Source: Galbibacter sp035306585 (GTDB lineage: Bacteria; Bacteroidota; Bacteroidia; Flavobacteriales; Flavobacteriaceae). From it: 35,117 bases of DNA. A model generated the notes under the pieces. The model was not told the origin of the DNA and ran no database searches. It saw only the letters and a list, made by a program, of their open reading frames with translations. The position numbers and the translations under genes were made by a program. Location: assembly GCF_035306585.1 (NCBI RefSeq), contig NZ_DATGNU010000060.1, positions 1 to 35,117 on the forward strand. The letters are read 5' to 3'. Below, piece by piece: positions 15,855-24,688 of the stretch (position 1 is its first letter; every line of letters begins with the position of its first letter).

Positions 15855-17891
15855 TTAATCTTGAGGATATACGATTATCTTACTATTTTCTTTAAAGTAC
15901 TTATCCAATTTACCTGGTAACTTCTCAAAGTATGCATGATAGGATGGACTCGTTTTTCTCGCTGAAACCACCATAAGTACATCGTCCTCATGCATGTCCT
16001 TAGCCAAATATAAGAAGTCATCCCAATCATCAAATGAGTTGAATACAATGGGCGCCTTTAGATTTAATCTTTTAATCATTTCTTCAATGCTTTGTCTTGT
16101 TTGCTCATCACAATGAACAATCATTTCAGCACTCAATTCCTTTGAAAGACGAATGCTTTTTTTCAACCAAAGTTCAAATCCAGTCAACTGATCTACCGCA
16201 GGTGGAACAGCTACATATAATCGTTTATGAGTTCCCCATGGCTGTAACAAGTGACAGATGAATATCGTTTTGTTTGTAGATCGGATAATCTTTTCCATTT
16301 TACTTCCAACCACACGATTGATAATTCCAGAGGTATTTGGCCATCCGAGAATCAATAAATCTGCCATGTGTTCCTTAGAAGCCCTAGAGATCCCTACCGA
16401 GATACTCTGATCAATGGTTGATATAATCTTAACCTCCGTTTCAGATGCAGAAGCCTGTCTAACAAAGCCTTCAAGTTTATTATTTGCTTGTGCAATATTA
16501 AGTTCTGCTTCCTCATTATTGGGAACAACCGTTAATATCCGTACAGGATTATTAGAAGCTTTATCCTTTACCAAAATGGCAAATTCTAATAGTTTATCGA
16601 AGTTTACAATATTTGCAATGGGCAGCAAAATACTCTCCTTTTTAAATGTCGAGCTATTTCTAGCTGAATTTAAATCTTCATTTTCTTCTTCTTTAACCAT
16701 CCTTTTAGCGGCATTTTCAGTCACTAAGGTCGACACAATGGAGGTAATTAAAATGAGAATAATGGTACCATTTAAAATGGTGATATCTAAAATTTCGGCT
16801 TCGTAACCAACCATAATAACGGCCAAGGTAGCAGCAGCATGACCACTACTTAAACCAAAAATCATTTTTCGCTGTGTTGGAGAATAGCGAAATACTTGTT
16901 GGGTTAAAAAAGCTGCAACCCATTTTCCACATATAGCGACCCCTGATAGGGTGAGCGCAACAATAATAGCATTCCATCCCTCTAGAATGATACTTACATC
17001 CACAAGCATCCCCACACTAATTAGAAAGAAGGGTATAAATAGGGAGTTTCCTAGAAACTCTATACGATTCATCAGGGCCGATGAATGCGGAATCAAACCA
17101 TTTAAAGCCAGTCCAGCTAAGAATGCTCCGATGATCGGTTCTACTCCTGCCAATTCCGCCAAAAATGAAGCGAAAAACACCATGGCCAGTACAAATATAT
17201 AATGGGAGTGTTGATCCTTCTCCATGGAGGTAAAAAACCACTTTGCAACCCTTGGAATAACCATAAAAATAATTGCGGAGAAAATCGCTAATGAAATAAT
17301 GAGTCGAATCCAAAAATCCATGGTGAGTCCACCTTCCTGTGCATTTCCTAGAATAATTGCCAAAACAATTAAAACTGCTGTATCCGTTAAGATCGTCCCT
17401 CCAACTGTAATGGCGATCGCCTGATCCTTTGCAACTCCTAATCTACTCACTACCGGATAGGCTAGCAAGGTATGGGTGGCAAACATACTAGCGGTTAAAA
17501 AACTAGTGTTAAAGTCATACCCAAGTAAATAATGAACCACTGGAAAACCAATAGCTAAAGGAAGTACGAAGGTAAAGATTCCAAAAAGTAAACTTTTATG
17601 TTTATTGACCTTGAATTCATTCATGTCAAGTTCCAACCCTGCGATGAACATGATGTAGATCAAACCAATGGTTGAAAAGAGTTCAATAGCCGCGTTTTCT
17701 TCCAAAATTCCAAGACCAAAAGGACCAATGATAATACCAGAAACGATCAATACGATAACACCAGGAATATTCAGTCTTTTAAATACATGAGGAGCAATTA
17801 ATATGATAAATAAGATTAGCGAAAATACCAAAACGGGATTACCTAGGGGCAAATGAAATTCGTGCTCTAAAACTTCCAAAAATTTATCCAT
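15855..17891 (-). CDS. CPA2-family cation/proton antiporter with C-terminal USP-like region
   Basis: Inner-membrane monovalent cation (Na+ or K+)/H+ antiporter. The protein is 678 aa. The membrane domain (about residues 18-395) carries the CPA2 signatures IPGVIVLIVSGIIIGPFGLG, FIAGLELDM and TILTDTAVL, in which Asp170 is the likely ion-binding acid. The region from about 410 to the end looks like a cytoplasmic universal-stress-protein tandem, with ILLPIANIVNFDKLLEFAIL and ADLLILGWPNTSGIINRVVG. There is no RCK/TrkA-N nucleotide domain of the KefC kind. The USP-like tail suggests nucleotide or stress control. The upstream gap contains an AAAAT repeat, and the small exported protein follows 24 bp downstream. 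Confidence 0.92.
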   Translation of the reverse strand: MDKFLEVLEHEFHLPLGNPVLVFSLILFIILIAPHVFKRLNIPGVIVLIVSGIIIGPFGLGILEENAAIELFSTIGLIYIMFIAGLELDMNEFKVNKHKSLLFGIFTFVLPLAIGFPVVHYLLGYDFNTSFLTASMFATHTLLAYPVVSRLGVAKDQAIAITVGGTILTDTAVLIVLAIILGNAQEGGLTMDFWIRLIISLAIFSAIIFMVIPRVAKWFFTSMEKDQHSHYIFVLAMVFFASFLAELAGVEPIIGAFLAGLALNGLIPHSSALMNRIEFLGNSLFIPFFLISVGMLVDVSIILEGWNAIIVALTLSGVAICGKWVAAFLTQQVFRYSPTQRKMIFGLSSGHAAATLAVIMVGYEAEILDITILNGTIILILITSIVSTLVTENAAKRMVKEEENEDLNSARNSSTFKKESILLPIANIVNFDKLLEFAILVKDKASNNPVRILTVVPNNEEAELNIAQANNKLEGFVRQASASETEVKIISTIDQSISVGISRASKEHMADLLILGWPNTSGIINRVVGSKMEKIIRSTNKTIFICHLLQPWGTHKRLYVAVPPAVDQLTGFELWLKKSIRLSKELSAEMIVHCDEQTRQSIEEMIKRLNLKAPIVFNSFDDWDDFLYLAKDMHEDDVLMVVSARKTSPSYHAYFEKLPGKLDKYFKENSKIIVYPQD

Positions 17892-17919
17892 TCTCCAACG
17901 TTTTTTCTATTTCCATGCT

Positions 17920-17940
17920 AAAATAAAATAAAATAAAAAA
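17920..17940. repeat. short AAAAT pentanucleotide repeat in the antiporter leader
   Basis: Three to four tandem AAAAT-type units end in an A run, about 30 bp upstream of the antiporter start. They may just be part of an AT-rich promoter. Confidence 0.5.
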
Positions 17941-18000
17941 CAATCGCTAGTATTTTACTTTATCTTGGTAAAAATTGTCCATTCGATTAGATTGGTCTAT

Positions 18001-18069
18001 TAACTTTGTTAAAGATTACATAATATTAAAAAAAGGGCTGATAATTATAGGAAGTATTCCTTATTTTTG
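18001..18069 (+). promoter_or_regulatory. candidate promoters for the MBL-S8 operon
   Basis: Two exact TAnnTTTG words precede the MBL gene: TAACTTTG at 18001-18008 and TATTTTTG at 18062-18069, the latter 35 bp before the ATG. Neither has an ideal -33 box; an ATTG at 17974-17977 sits 23 bp before the first. Confidence 0.45.
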
Positions 18070-18104
18070 GAGAGTTTCGATTGGAATCAAACTAAGTACT
18101 CTAT

Positions 18105-18962
18105 ATGACTTTATATACCGTAGAAACAGGGAATTTCAAATTGGATGGTGGTGCAATGTTTGGCGTAGTTCCTAAATCCTTATGGAATAGAACAAATCCT
18201 GCCGATACAAATAATATGATTGATATCGCAGCTAGGTCTCTTCTTATTGAAGAGGGCGATAGACTCATCCTAATAGATACGGGACTCGGAAATAAACAAT
18301 CCGATAAATTCTTTAGTCATTACCATCTCTGGGGACCTCATCATTTGGATGGTTCTTTGGAAAAACTCGGTTTTCATCGCGATGATATCACTGATGTATT
18401 TATGACACATTTGCACTTTGACCACTGTGGAGGAAGTGTTCAGATAAACAAAAAAGGGTTGTACGAACCTGCTTTTAAAAACGCCACCTTTTGGACCAAT
18501 CAAGATCACTGGAAGTGGGCAACCAATCCCAATGCAAGAGAGAAAGCTTCTTTCTTAAAAGAAAATATTCTTCCTTTAGAACAAAGTGGTCAATTAAAAT
18601 TTATTGACACACAAGGTTCAGACTATATACAAAACACGCCCGTTGGTTTTGATATACTTTTAGTAGACGGGCATACAGACAAACAAATGATTCCACACAT
18701 TACGTATAAGGGCAAAACCTTAGTTTTTGCTGCGGATTTACTTCCTACTTTAGGTCACATCCCTTTACCTTATGTGATGGGTTACGATACCAGACCATTG
18801 CTTACATTAAAGGAAAAAGAAACGTTTTTAAACACCGCCGTAGTGAATAATTTTTATGTTATGTTTGAGCATGATGCTCATCATGAAATTTGTACACTTC
18901 AACAAACTGAAAAAGGAGTAAGACTTCATAAAACCTTTACATTTAGTGAATTATTTAATTAA
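18105..18962 (+). CDS. MBL-fold metallo-hydrolase
   Basis: The protein is 285 aa, cytoplasmic, with no signal peptide. The metallo-beta-lactamase motif is THLHFDHCGG (His102, His104, Asp106, His107), followed by VDGHT (His190), AADLLPT (Asp211) and FEHDAHH (His256). It therefore has a complete dinuclear zinc site. Overall length and spacing recall the AHL-lactonase/arylsulfatase-like MBL group, but the substrate cannot be stated. It is followed after 10 bp by the S8 protease gene, so the two are probably one transcript. The reading frame has no alternative upstream ATG that fits better than 18105. Confidence 0.88.
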   Translation: MTLYTVETGNFKLDGGAMFGVVPKSLWNRTNPADTNNMIDIAARSLLIEEGDRLILIDTGLGNKQSDKFFSHYHLWGPHHLDGSLEKLGFHRDDITDVFMTHLHFDHCGGSVQINKKGLYEPAFKNATFWTNQDHWKWATNPNAREKASFLKENILPLEQSGQLKFIDTQGSDYIQNTPVGFDILLVDGHTDKQMIPHITYKGKTLVFAADLLPTLGHIPLPYVMGYDTRPLLTLKEKETFLNTAVVNNFYVMFEHDAHHEICTLQQTEKGVRLHKTFTFSELFN

Positions 18963-18972
18963 ATTTTAAACG

Positions 18973-20604
18973 ATGAATATTAAAAAATCCTTTGCTCTAG
19001 GGGCAATAACTACGACGCTTTTGGTGGGGTGCGGATCTCCTGCTATTTTACTTTCGCCAGAGACCAATACGCTGGCAACCACCCAAAAAACGACCGAATT
19101 AAGTGATGCTCAATTAAAGCATTGGGGGCATAGTGATCTGGTCACAGATACCATTCCAGGAATGAGTGTCGAAAAAGCATACGATGCTATTTTTAATACC
19201 ATCAAAGATCTTACACCTACTACTGTAATTGTCGGTGTTTTAGATTCAGGAGTCGATATTGAACACGAAGATTTAAAAAATGTTATCTGGGTCAATGAGG
19301 ATGAAATTCCAGGGAACAATATTGATGATGACAATAACGGATTTGTAGACGATATACACGGATGGAACTTTTTAGGAGAAGCCAATCACGAACAATTAGA
19401 GTACGTGAGAATTGTAAGTAAAGGAGATGATGGATCTGATCTGTACAAACGTGCTAAAGAAGAGTACGAAAAAGAATACGACAAAACCTTACAAAACAAA
19501 ACACGTTACGAACAAATACTGCAAAACGTGACGCAGGCAGATGAATTGCTTCAAAAAACATTAGGAAAAAAGGTGTATACTCAAAAGGATCTTGAGGAAC
19601 TTGAATCAGAAGATGAAAAAGTACTTCAAGCTAAAGCTGCTATGAGTCAAATGCTTTCTTTCGAAGAGTCAGTGGAAGCTTTAAAAGAAGAACTCAATGG
19701 CGGAATTGAGTATTTCTCTAACCGTTTAAATTACCATCTTAACAAAGATTACGACGGAAGATCCATCGTAGGTGATGATCCTGAAAACATCGAAGATACT
19801 GACTATGGTAATAACGATGTAATGGGTAATAGAGAACATTCTAAACACGGAACACACGTTGCTGGGATTATTGCAGCAGAGCGAAACAATGGTATTGGAA
19901 TGAACGGCGTTGCAGAGCATGTAAAAATCATGTCTGTTCGTACTGTTCCAGATGGTGATGAGTACGATAAAGATGTTGCCTTGGCGATCCGTTATGCCGT
20001 GGACAACGGAGCTAAAGTAATCAACGGTAGTTTTGGAAAATACTTCTCTCCAAACAAAGAATGGGTATGGGAGGCTATTAAATATGCAGCTTCTAAAGAT
20101 GTTCTAATTGTAAAAGCAGCTGGTAATGAAGGATTGGATTTGGATGAAAATAATGTCTATCCAAATGACAACGAAAATAACAGTGAAGAGATCGCTGATA
20201 ACTTCCTAACTGTTGGGGCACTTAATCCTAAATATGGAACGGAACTTATCGCTTCCTTCTCAAACTACGGTAAGGACAACGTCGATGTATTCGCCCCTGG
20301 TGTTAAAATCTATTCCACCACACCAAGTAATGAGTATGAATACTTGCAAGGAACTTCTATGGCAGCACCAGAAGTTGCCGGTGTTGCAGCTTTAATTCGC
20401 TCATACTTTCCAAAACTAAAAGCAGCACAAGTAAAGCAGATTATCATGCAATCTGGTCTTACGGCAAACATTAATGTGAGTTTAGGAGGAAATCCTAACT
20501 ACACCAAACCATTTGGAGAAGTTTCTAAATCAGGAAAAATGGTAAACCTGTATAACGCCATGATCCTAGCAGACCAGGTAGCCAATGGTAAAGTAAAATT
20601 ATAA
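18973..20604 (+). CDS. S8-family (subtilisin-like) serine protease, lipoprotein
   Basis: Exported protease of 543 aa with a lipoprotein signal and lipobox LLVGC (Cys20). The catalytic triad is visible: Asp91 in VGVLDSGVDIEHED, His292 in KHGTHVAGIIAA and Ser462 in GTSMAAPEVAG. The oxyanion Asn385 lies in KAAGNEG. Between Asp and His is an unusually long charged, coiled-coil-like insertion (about residues 140-285, rich in Glu, Lys and Gln). A Ca-binding-like run of Asp and Asn follows the Asp motif (INIDDDNNGF-type, about 115-127). There is no C-terminal sorting domain of the Por/type 9 kind. It is the second gene after the MBL hydrolase, and a terminator follows at 20613. Confidence 0.94.
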   Translation: MNIKKSFALGAITTTLLVGCGSPAILLSPETNTLATTQKTTELSDAQLKHWGHSDLVTDTIPGMSVEKAYDAIFNTIKDLTPTTVIVGVLDSGVDIEHEDLKNVIWVNEDEIPGNNIDDDNNGFVDDIHGWNFLGEANHEQLEYVRIVSKGDDGSDLYKRAKEEYEKEYDKTLQNKTRYEQILQNVTQADELLQKTLGKKVYTQKDLEELESEDEKVLQAKAAMSQMLSFEESVEALKEELNGGIEYFSNRLNYHLNKDYDGRSIVGDDPENIEDTDYGNNDVMGNREHSKHGTHVAGIIAAERNNGIGMNGVAEHVKIMSVRTVPDGDEYDKDVALAIRYAVDNGAKVINGSFGKYFSPNKEWVWEAIKYAASKDVLIVKAAGNEGLDLDENNVYPNDNENNSEEIADNFLTVGALNPKYGTELIASFSNYGKDNVDVFAPGVKIYSTTPSNEYEYLQGTSMAAPEVAGVAALIRSYFPKLKAAQVKQIIMQSGLTANINVSLGGNPNYTKPFGEVSKSGKMVNLYNAMILADQVANGKVKL

Positions 20605-20612
20605 TAAAATAA

Positions 20613-20647
20613 GCGTCCCTTTAACATCGCATTTTAGGGACGTTTTT
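20613..20647 (+). terminator. rho-independent terminator after the S8 protease gene
   Basis: Stem CGTCCCT (20614-20620) / AGGGACG (20636-20642), 15-nt loop and a TTTTT run. It ends only 17 bp before the next ATG, so the M1 gene's promoter must overlap it or M1 depends on read-through. Confidence 0.75.
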
Positions 20648-20664
20648 CTAAACTTCTAAATCAT

Positions 20665-22575
20665 ATGAGACGAGTAATTTTAACTGTAGTCGCACTAACG
20701 ACAACGCTTTATGCGCAGGCAAAATCTCCTGTTGATCCACCTTATAAACAGGTGGCAACTTCCACCAATGCTTCCTATTGGCAACAACGTGCCGATTATA
20801 AAATGGACATTGCTATGGATGTTGAAAAATTTCAATTTACTGGTACACAGCAAATCAAATACACCAACAATTCTCCCAATTCTTTGGATCGGGTTTTTTA
20901 TCATTTATATTTTAACGCCTTTCAACCTGGCAGTGAAATGGATATGCGTTTACAAACCATTCCAGATCCAGATAGACGAATGGTAAACAATTTAGGAACT
21001 AAAGAGAACCCAAAATACCAAAGCAGAATTGCTGAATTAAGTGACAATGAGATTGGATATTTAAAGGTTTCATCCCTTACTAAAAATGGAAAAAACCTGC
21101 AGTATTCAGAGGAAGGTACAACGCTGGTAGTACCCCTTGATACCCCTATAAAACCTGGAGAAACAGTCACTTTTGATATGGAGTTCTCTGGTCAAGTTCC
21201 AGTTCAAATTAGACGCTCTGGTAGGAATAATAAGGATGGTGTAGCGCTTTCTATGACACAGTGGTATCCTAAAATGGCTGAATATGATTTTGAAGGATGG
21301 CATGCAGACCCTTACATCGCAAGAGAATTTCACGGTGTTTGGGGAGATTATGATGTAAGTATAACTATCGATAAAGATTATATCCTCGGTGGAACTGGAG
21401 TTCTACAAAACGCCAATGAAATTGGATACGGTTACCAAGATGAAGGGGTAAAAATAAAACGACATAGAGGGAAGACCTTGACGTGGAATTTTAAAGCCCA
21501 TAATGTACATGATTTCGCTTGGGCTGCAGATCCTGAGTATATTCACGATCGCATGGAGACTCCAGAAGGTGTAACACTCCACTTTCTATATAAAGGCAAT
21601 GACAAGGTAGTTGAAAACTGGAAAAAGCTGCAAGAACCAACTGCACAATTACTTACCTTCTTTTCTAAAAACATAGGACCTTACCCATGGGAACAGTATT
21701 CCGTAATTCAAGGTGGCGACGGGGGAATGGAATATGCTATGTGCACGCTCATTACTGGAGGTGAAAACTATGGTAGTCTTTTTGGTACTACGGCGCATGA
21801 ATTAGCTCATGCTTGGTTCCAACAACTTTTAGCCACAAATGAATCAGCTCATCCATGGATGGACGAAGGATTTACCACCTTTATTTCCACCTTGGCGGAG
21901 AATCAAATAAGCGGTGATAACGAACCAAATCCTTTTAAAAATTCATATAGAAGCTATCAATATATCGTAGAATCTGGGAAAGAGCAACCGTTGAGTACTC
22001 ATGCGGATCGATATGCATATAATGCAGCTTATTCAGTGGCTGCCTATAGTAAGGGTAGTATCTTCCTTTCACAATTAGGCTATGTGATTGGACAGGAAAA
22101 ACTCATGGAAACGCTCCGTAAATATTATGATGAATTTAAATATACCCACCCAACACCTAATGACTTTATAAGGGTTGCAGAGAAGGTGTCAGGTACCAAC
22201 CTAAATTGGTATTTGACCGACTGGACTAAAACCACCAATACAATTGACTACGCCATTGAGGAAGTTACAACTAAGGATCAAAATACCACTGTTAAACTTA
22301 AACGTATTGGTTTAATGCCAATGCCAATAGATGTAATGGTATTCTACCAAGACGGTACTATGGAGTATTTTTATATTCCACTTCAGATGATGTATGGGGA
22401 AAAAAGTAATCCTTTCCAGGTGAAACGCAACGTACTTCAAGACTGGGTTTGGGGTAATCCAGATTATAGTTTTGAAATTGAAAAACCAAAAAGTAGTATA
22501 AAGGCTGTTGTCATCGATCCATCCAATTTAATGGCTGATGTGGACCGTTCAAACAACACAGTTCAATTCGATTAA
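20665..22575 (+). CDS. M1-family zinc metallopeptidase (aminopeptidase N-like)
   Basis: Exported aminopeptidase of 636 aa. The signal peptide spans about residues 1-19 (LTTTLYAQA). An N-terminal beta-sandwich domain precedes the thermolysin-like domain. The substrate-recognition motif is GGMEYA (353-358), the zinc site is HELAHAWF (His378, Glu379, His382) and the third ligand is Glu401 in WMDEGFTTF. It is shorter than E. coli PepN (about 870 aa) because it lacks the large C-terminal helical domain. It probably acts in the periplasm or outside the cell on peptides released by proteases such as its S8 neighbour; this is inference. Confidence 0.95.
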   Translation: MRRVILTVVALTTTLYAQAKSPVDPPYKQVATSTNASYWQQRADYKMDIAMDVEKFQFTGTQQIKYTNNSPNSLDRVFYHLYFNAFQPGSEMDMRLQTIPDPDRRMVNNLGTKENPKYQSRIAELSDNEIGYLKVSSLTKNGKNLQYSEEGTTLVVPLDTPIKPGETVTFDMEFSGQVPVQIRRSGRNNKDGVALSMTQWYPKMAEYDFEGWHADPYIAREFHGVWGDYDVSITIDKDYILGGTGVLQNANEIGYGYQDEGVKIKRHRGKTLTWNFKAHNVHDFAWAADPEYIHDRMETPEGVTLHFLYKGNDKVVENWKKLQEPTAQLLTFFSKNIGPYPWEQYSVIQGGDGGMEYAMCTLITGGENYGSLFGTTAHELAHAWFQQLLATNESAHPWMDEGFTTFISTLAENQISGDNEPNPFKNSYRSYQYIVESGKEQPLSTHADRYAYNAAYSVAAYSKGSIFLSQLGYVIGQEKLMETLRKYYDEFKYTHPTPNDFIRVAEKVSGTNLNWYLTDWTKTTNTIDYAIEEVTTKDQNTTVKLKRIGLMPMPIDVMVFYQDGTMEYFYIPLQMMYGEKSNPFQVKRNVLQDWVWGNPDYSFEIEKPKSSIKAVVIDPSNLMADVDRSNNTVQFD

Positions 22576-22607
22576 TAACACAGCGCGTTACTTTAAGCCA
22601 AAATTAG

Positions 22608-22629
22608 AAGCCTCCTAAGGGAGGTTTTC
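22608..22629 (+). terminator. rho-independent terminator after the M1 peptidase gene
   Basis: CCTCC (22611-22615) pairs with GGAGG (22620-22624) around a TAAG loop, extended by AAG/TTT pairs and followed by TTTTCTTATTTTT. A TATTTTTA word (22631-22638, 7/8 of TAnnTTTG) just after it may serve rnpA. Confidence 0.75.
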
Positions 22630-22655
22630 TTATTTTTACTCATCAAATCAAACCA

Positions 22656-23033
22656 ATGGATCAATCCTTAGGCAAGGAGCAGCGGCTCAAAAACAAAATT
22701 CTAATTGGAAAGTTATTTTCCCAAGGGTCTTCTGTGTCTAAATATCCACTGCGGTTAGTGTATCTTAAGACGGAGCATGTTCCAAATACAGCCATAAAAG
22801 TAGCGGTTTCCGTATCAAAAAGATCCTTTAAAAAAGCGGTGGATAGAAATCGTATCAAAAGGCTTATTCGGGAGGTTTACCGCCAAAATAAAATTTTATT
22901 TTCTGAAGAAGGTACAAGTGATTGTTATGCTTTTATATTTTTATATACTGGAAATAAAATGCCTATTTTTGATGAACTTCAAAATACTTTGGTGAAGCTT
23001 TCAGAGAAGTTTAAGCAGCAATTAAATTCTTAA
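22656..23033 (+). CDS. rnpA: ribonuclease P protein component
   Basis: Protein subunit of RNase P, which removes tRNA 5' leaders. The protein is 125 aa. It has the diagnostic RNR-box helix KKAVDRNRIKRLIREVYRQN (about residues 59-78), the substrate-binding strand PLRLVYLKT and VAVSVSKRSFK. The start gives the usual short N-terminus before KEQRLKNK. It is not next to rpmH or dnaA as in many other phyla. Here it precedes the S41 protease gene by 24 bp, an order that suggests co-transcription. Confidence 0.96.
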   Translation: MDQSLGKEQRLKNKILIGKLFSQGSSVSKYPLRLVYLKTEHVPNTAIKVAVSVSKRSFKKAVDRNRIKRLIREVYRQNKILFSEEGTSDCYAFIFLYTGNKMPIFDELQNTLVKLSEKFKQQLNS

Positions 23034-23057
23034 GTTAGCCCTAAAAATCAATTCAAG

Positions 23058-24674
23058 ATGAAAAAGAAAATACTTATACCCATTGTTACATTAGCAATCC
23101 TAGTTGTATCAAGTAGTTTTAAAAATGATTTTTTTGAAATCGCGAAGCAACTCGAGATCTTCACCACCATGTTCAAGGAACTCAACATGAACTATGTCGA
23201 TGAAACAAATCCAGCTGAGCTTATGGATACGGCTATTAAGAGTATGTTGGAAGAATTGGATCCGTACACTCAATTTATGAATGAACAGGACGTAGAGGGC
23301 TTTAAAATCAATACGGCAGGGGAGTACTCAGGAATTGGTGCTGTGGTAAGGAATTTCGAAGGGAAACTTTTAGTGATTGAACCATATAAGGGATATCCAG
23401 CGGATAAAGCTGGTTTAAAGGCTGGAGACGAAATCGTCCGCATTGGGGATACAGATGTCAGTAAACTTAAAGAAGAGGCCACAGAGCTTTTAAAAGGTTC
23501 AAATAAAAGCGATGTGACCATCCAATACAAACGTCAGGGTGTATTAAAAACTACTACGGTTACCAGAGCAGAAATTGAAATTGATGCGGTACCTTATTTC
23601 AATATGATCGATCAGCAAACCGGTTATATTGTACTATCTAAATTTAACAGTAAAGCGGCGAGCCAGACCAAAGACGCACTGGAAGAGTTAAAATCAAAGG
23701 GAGCACAAAAAATTATTTTGGATTTACGAAATAATCCGGGAGGACTGCTAACAGAAGCCATTGAAGTATGTAATTTATTTGTGCCTAAAAATGAATTAAT
23801 AGTCAGTACCAAATCCAAAGTAAAAAAATTCAACAAGCAATACCATACCCGTAAAAAACCAGTTGATACTCAAATCCCATTGGTTGTTTTGATCAATGGA
23901 AGAAGTGCCTCCGCCAGTGAAATTGTAAGTGGGGCATTACAGGATTTGGATCGTGCCATTATCGTTGGTGCCAAGAGCTTTGGAAAAGGATTGGTACAAC
24001 GTCCTATAAAACTGAACTATGGAACCCAATTAAAGGTGACCATCTCAAGATATTATACCCCAAGTGGGCGCTGTATACAATCGACCGATTACTGGAACCG
24101 CGATGATCAAGGCAATGCGATAGTCAAAAAGGATTTTAATGAATTTCACACTCGTAACGGACGCAAAGTATATGATGGGGGAGGTATAACCCCTGATATA
24201 ACCATAGATCACCTAAAAGACAATAGCCTAACAGCAGCACTTGTTGAGAACCAAGTAATTTTCGACTATGCGACCCATTATTACTACAATCATCCTATTA
24301 AAAATATTGCCGATTTTAATTTTACAAATTCCGATTACCAACAGTTTAAATCCTTTGTAAAATCGCGTGGTTTTTCCTACCAAACCAACACTGAGAAAGC
24401 CTTAAAAAAAATAATGCAAAGTGATGAAATCGACGAGTATGGTCCTGAAATCAAGGCTGATTACCAAACACTACTTGATGATATGGAGAACAGTAAACTC
24501 AGCTCGTTAGATCAATACAAGGCGAGCATTCAAAAAAATATTGAAGATGAGCTCATTGTCCGCTATTTCTATAGGGACGGTCTTTATGATTACTATCTCA
24601 AAAATGATCAAGCAATTGCAAAATCAACTGTCTTATTAAATAACCCAATAAAGTACCAACAGGTGTTGAAATAG
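23058..24674 (+). CDS. S41-family C-terminal processing protease (Ctp/Prc-like)
   Basis: Envelope protease of 538 aa. It has an N-terminal signal or anchor (residues 1-20), a helical region, a PDZ domain (about 85-165, with GIGAVV and KAGLKAGDEIVRIGD) and the S41 catalytic domain (about 180-360). By spacing from the E. coli Prc dyad, the nucleophile is Ser285 in GRSASASEI and the base is Lys310 in SFGKGLVQ; the two are 25 residues apart, as in Prc. A family-typical C-terminal helical region (about 400-530) follows. It probably trims the C-termini of periplasmic or outer-membrane proteins. It follows rnpA by 24 bp and converges on the next gene with a 14-bp gap. Confidence 0.94.
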   Translation: MKKKILIPIVTLAILVVSSSFKNDFFEIAKQLEIFTTMFKELNMNYVDETNPAELMDTAIKSMLEELDPYTQFMNEQDVEGFKINTAGEYSGIGAVVRNFEGKLLVIEPYKGYPADKAGLKAGDEIVRIGDTDVSKLKEEATELLKGSNKSDVTIQYKRQGVLKTTTVTRAEIEIDAVPYFNMIDQQTGYIVLSKFNSKAASQTKDALEELKSKGAQKIILDLRNNPGGLLTEAIEVCNLFVPKNELIVSTKSKVKKFNKQYHTRKKPVDTQIPLVVLINGRSASASEIVSGALQDLDRAIIVGAKSFGKGLVQRPIKLNYGTQLKVTISRYYTPSGRCIQSTDYWNRDDQGNAIVKKDFNEFHTRNGRKVYDGGGITPDITIDHLKDNSLTAALVENQVIFDYATHYYYNHPIKNIADFNFTNSDYQQFKSFVKSRGFSYQTNTEKALKKIMQSDEIDEYGPEIKADYQTLLDDMENSKLSSLDQYKASIQKNIEDELIVRYFYRDGLYDYYLKNDQAIAKSTVLLNNPIKYQQVLK

Positions 24675-24688
24675 TTCCAATTATTCAA

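Noticed and set aside
22656..24674. rnpA as evidence for a dnaA-rpmH-type origin neighbourhood
   Set aside because: rpmH and dnaA are absent here and rnpA is followed by an S41 protease, so gene order alone does not mark an origin.
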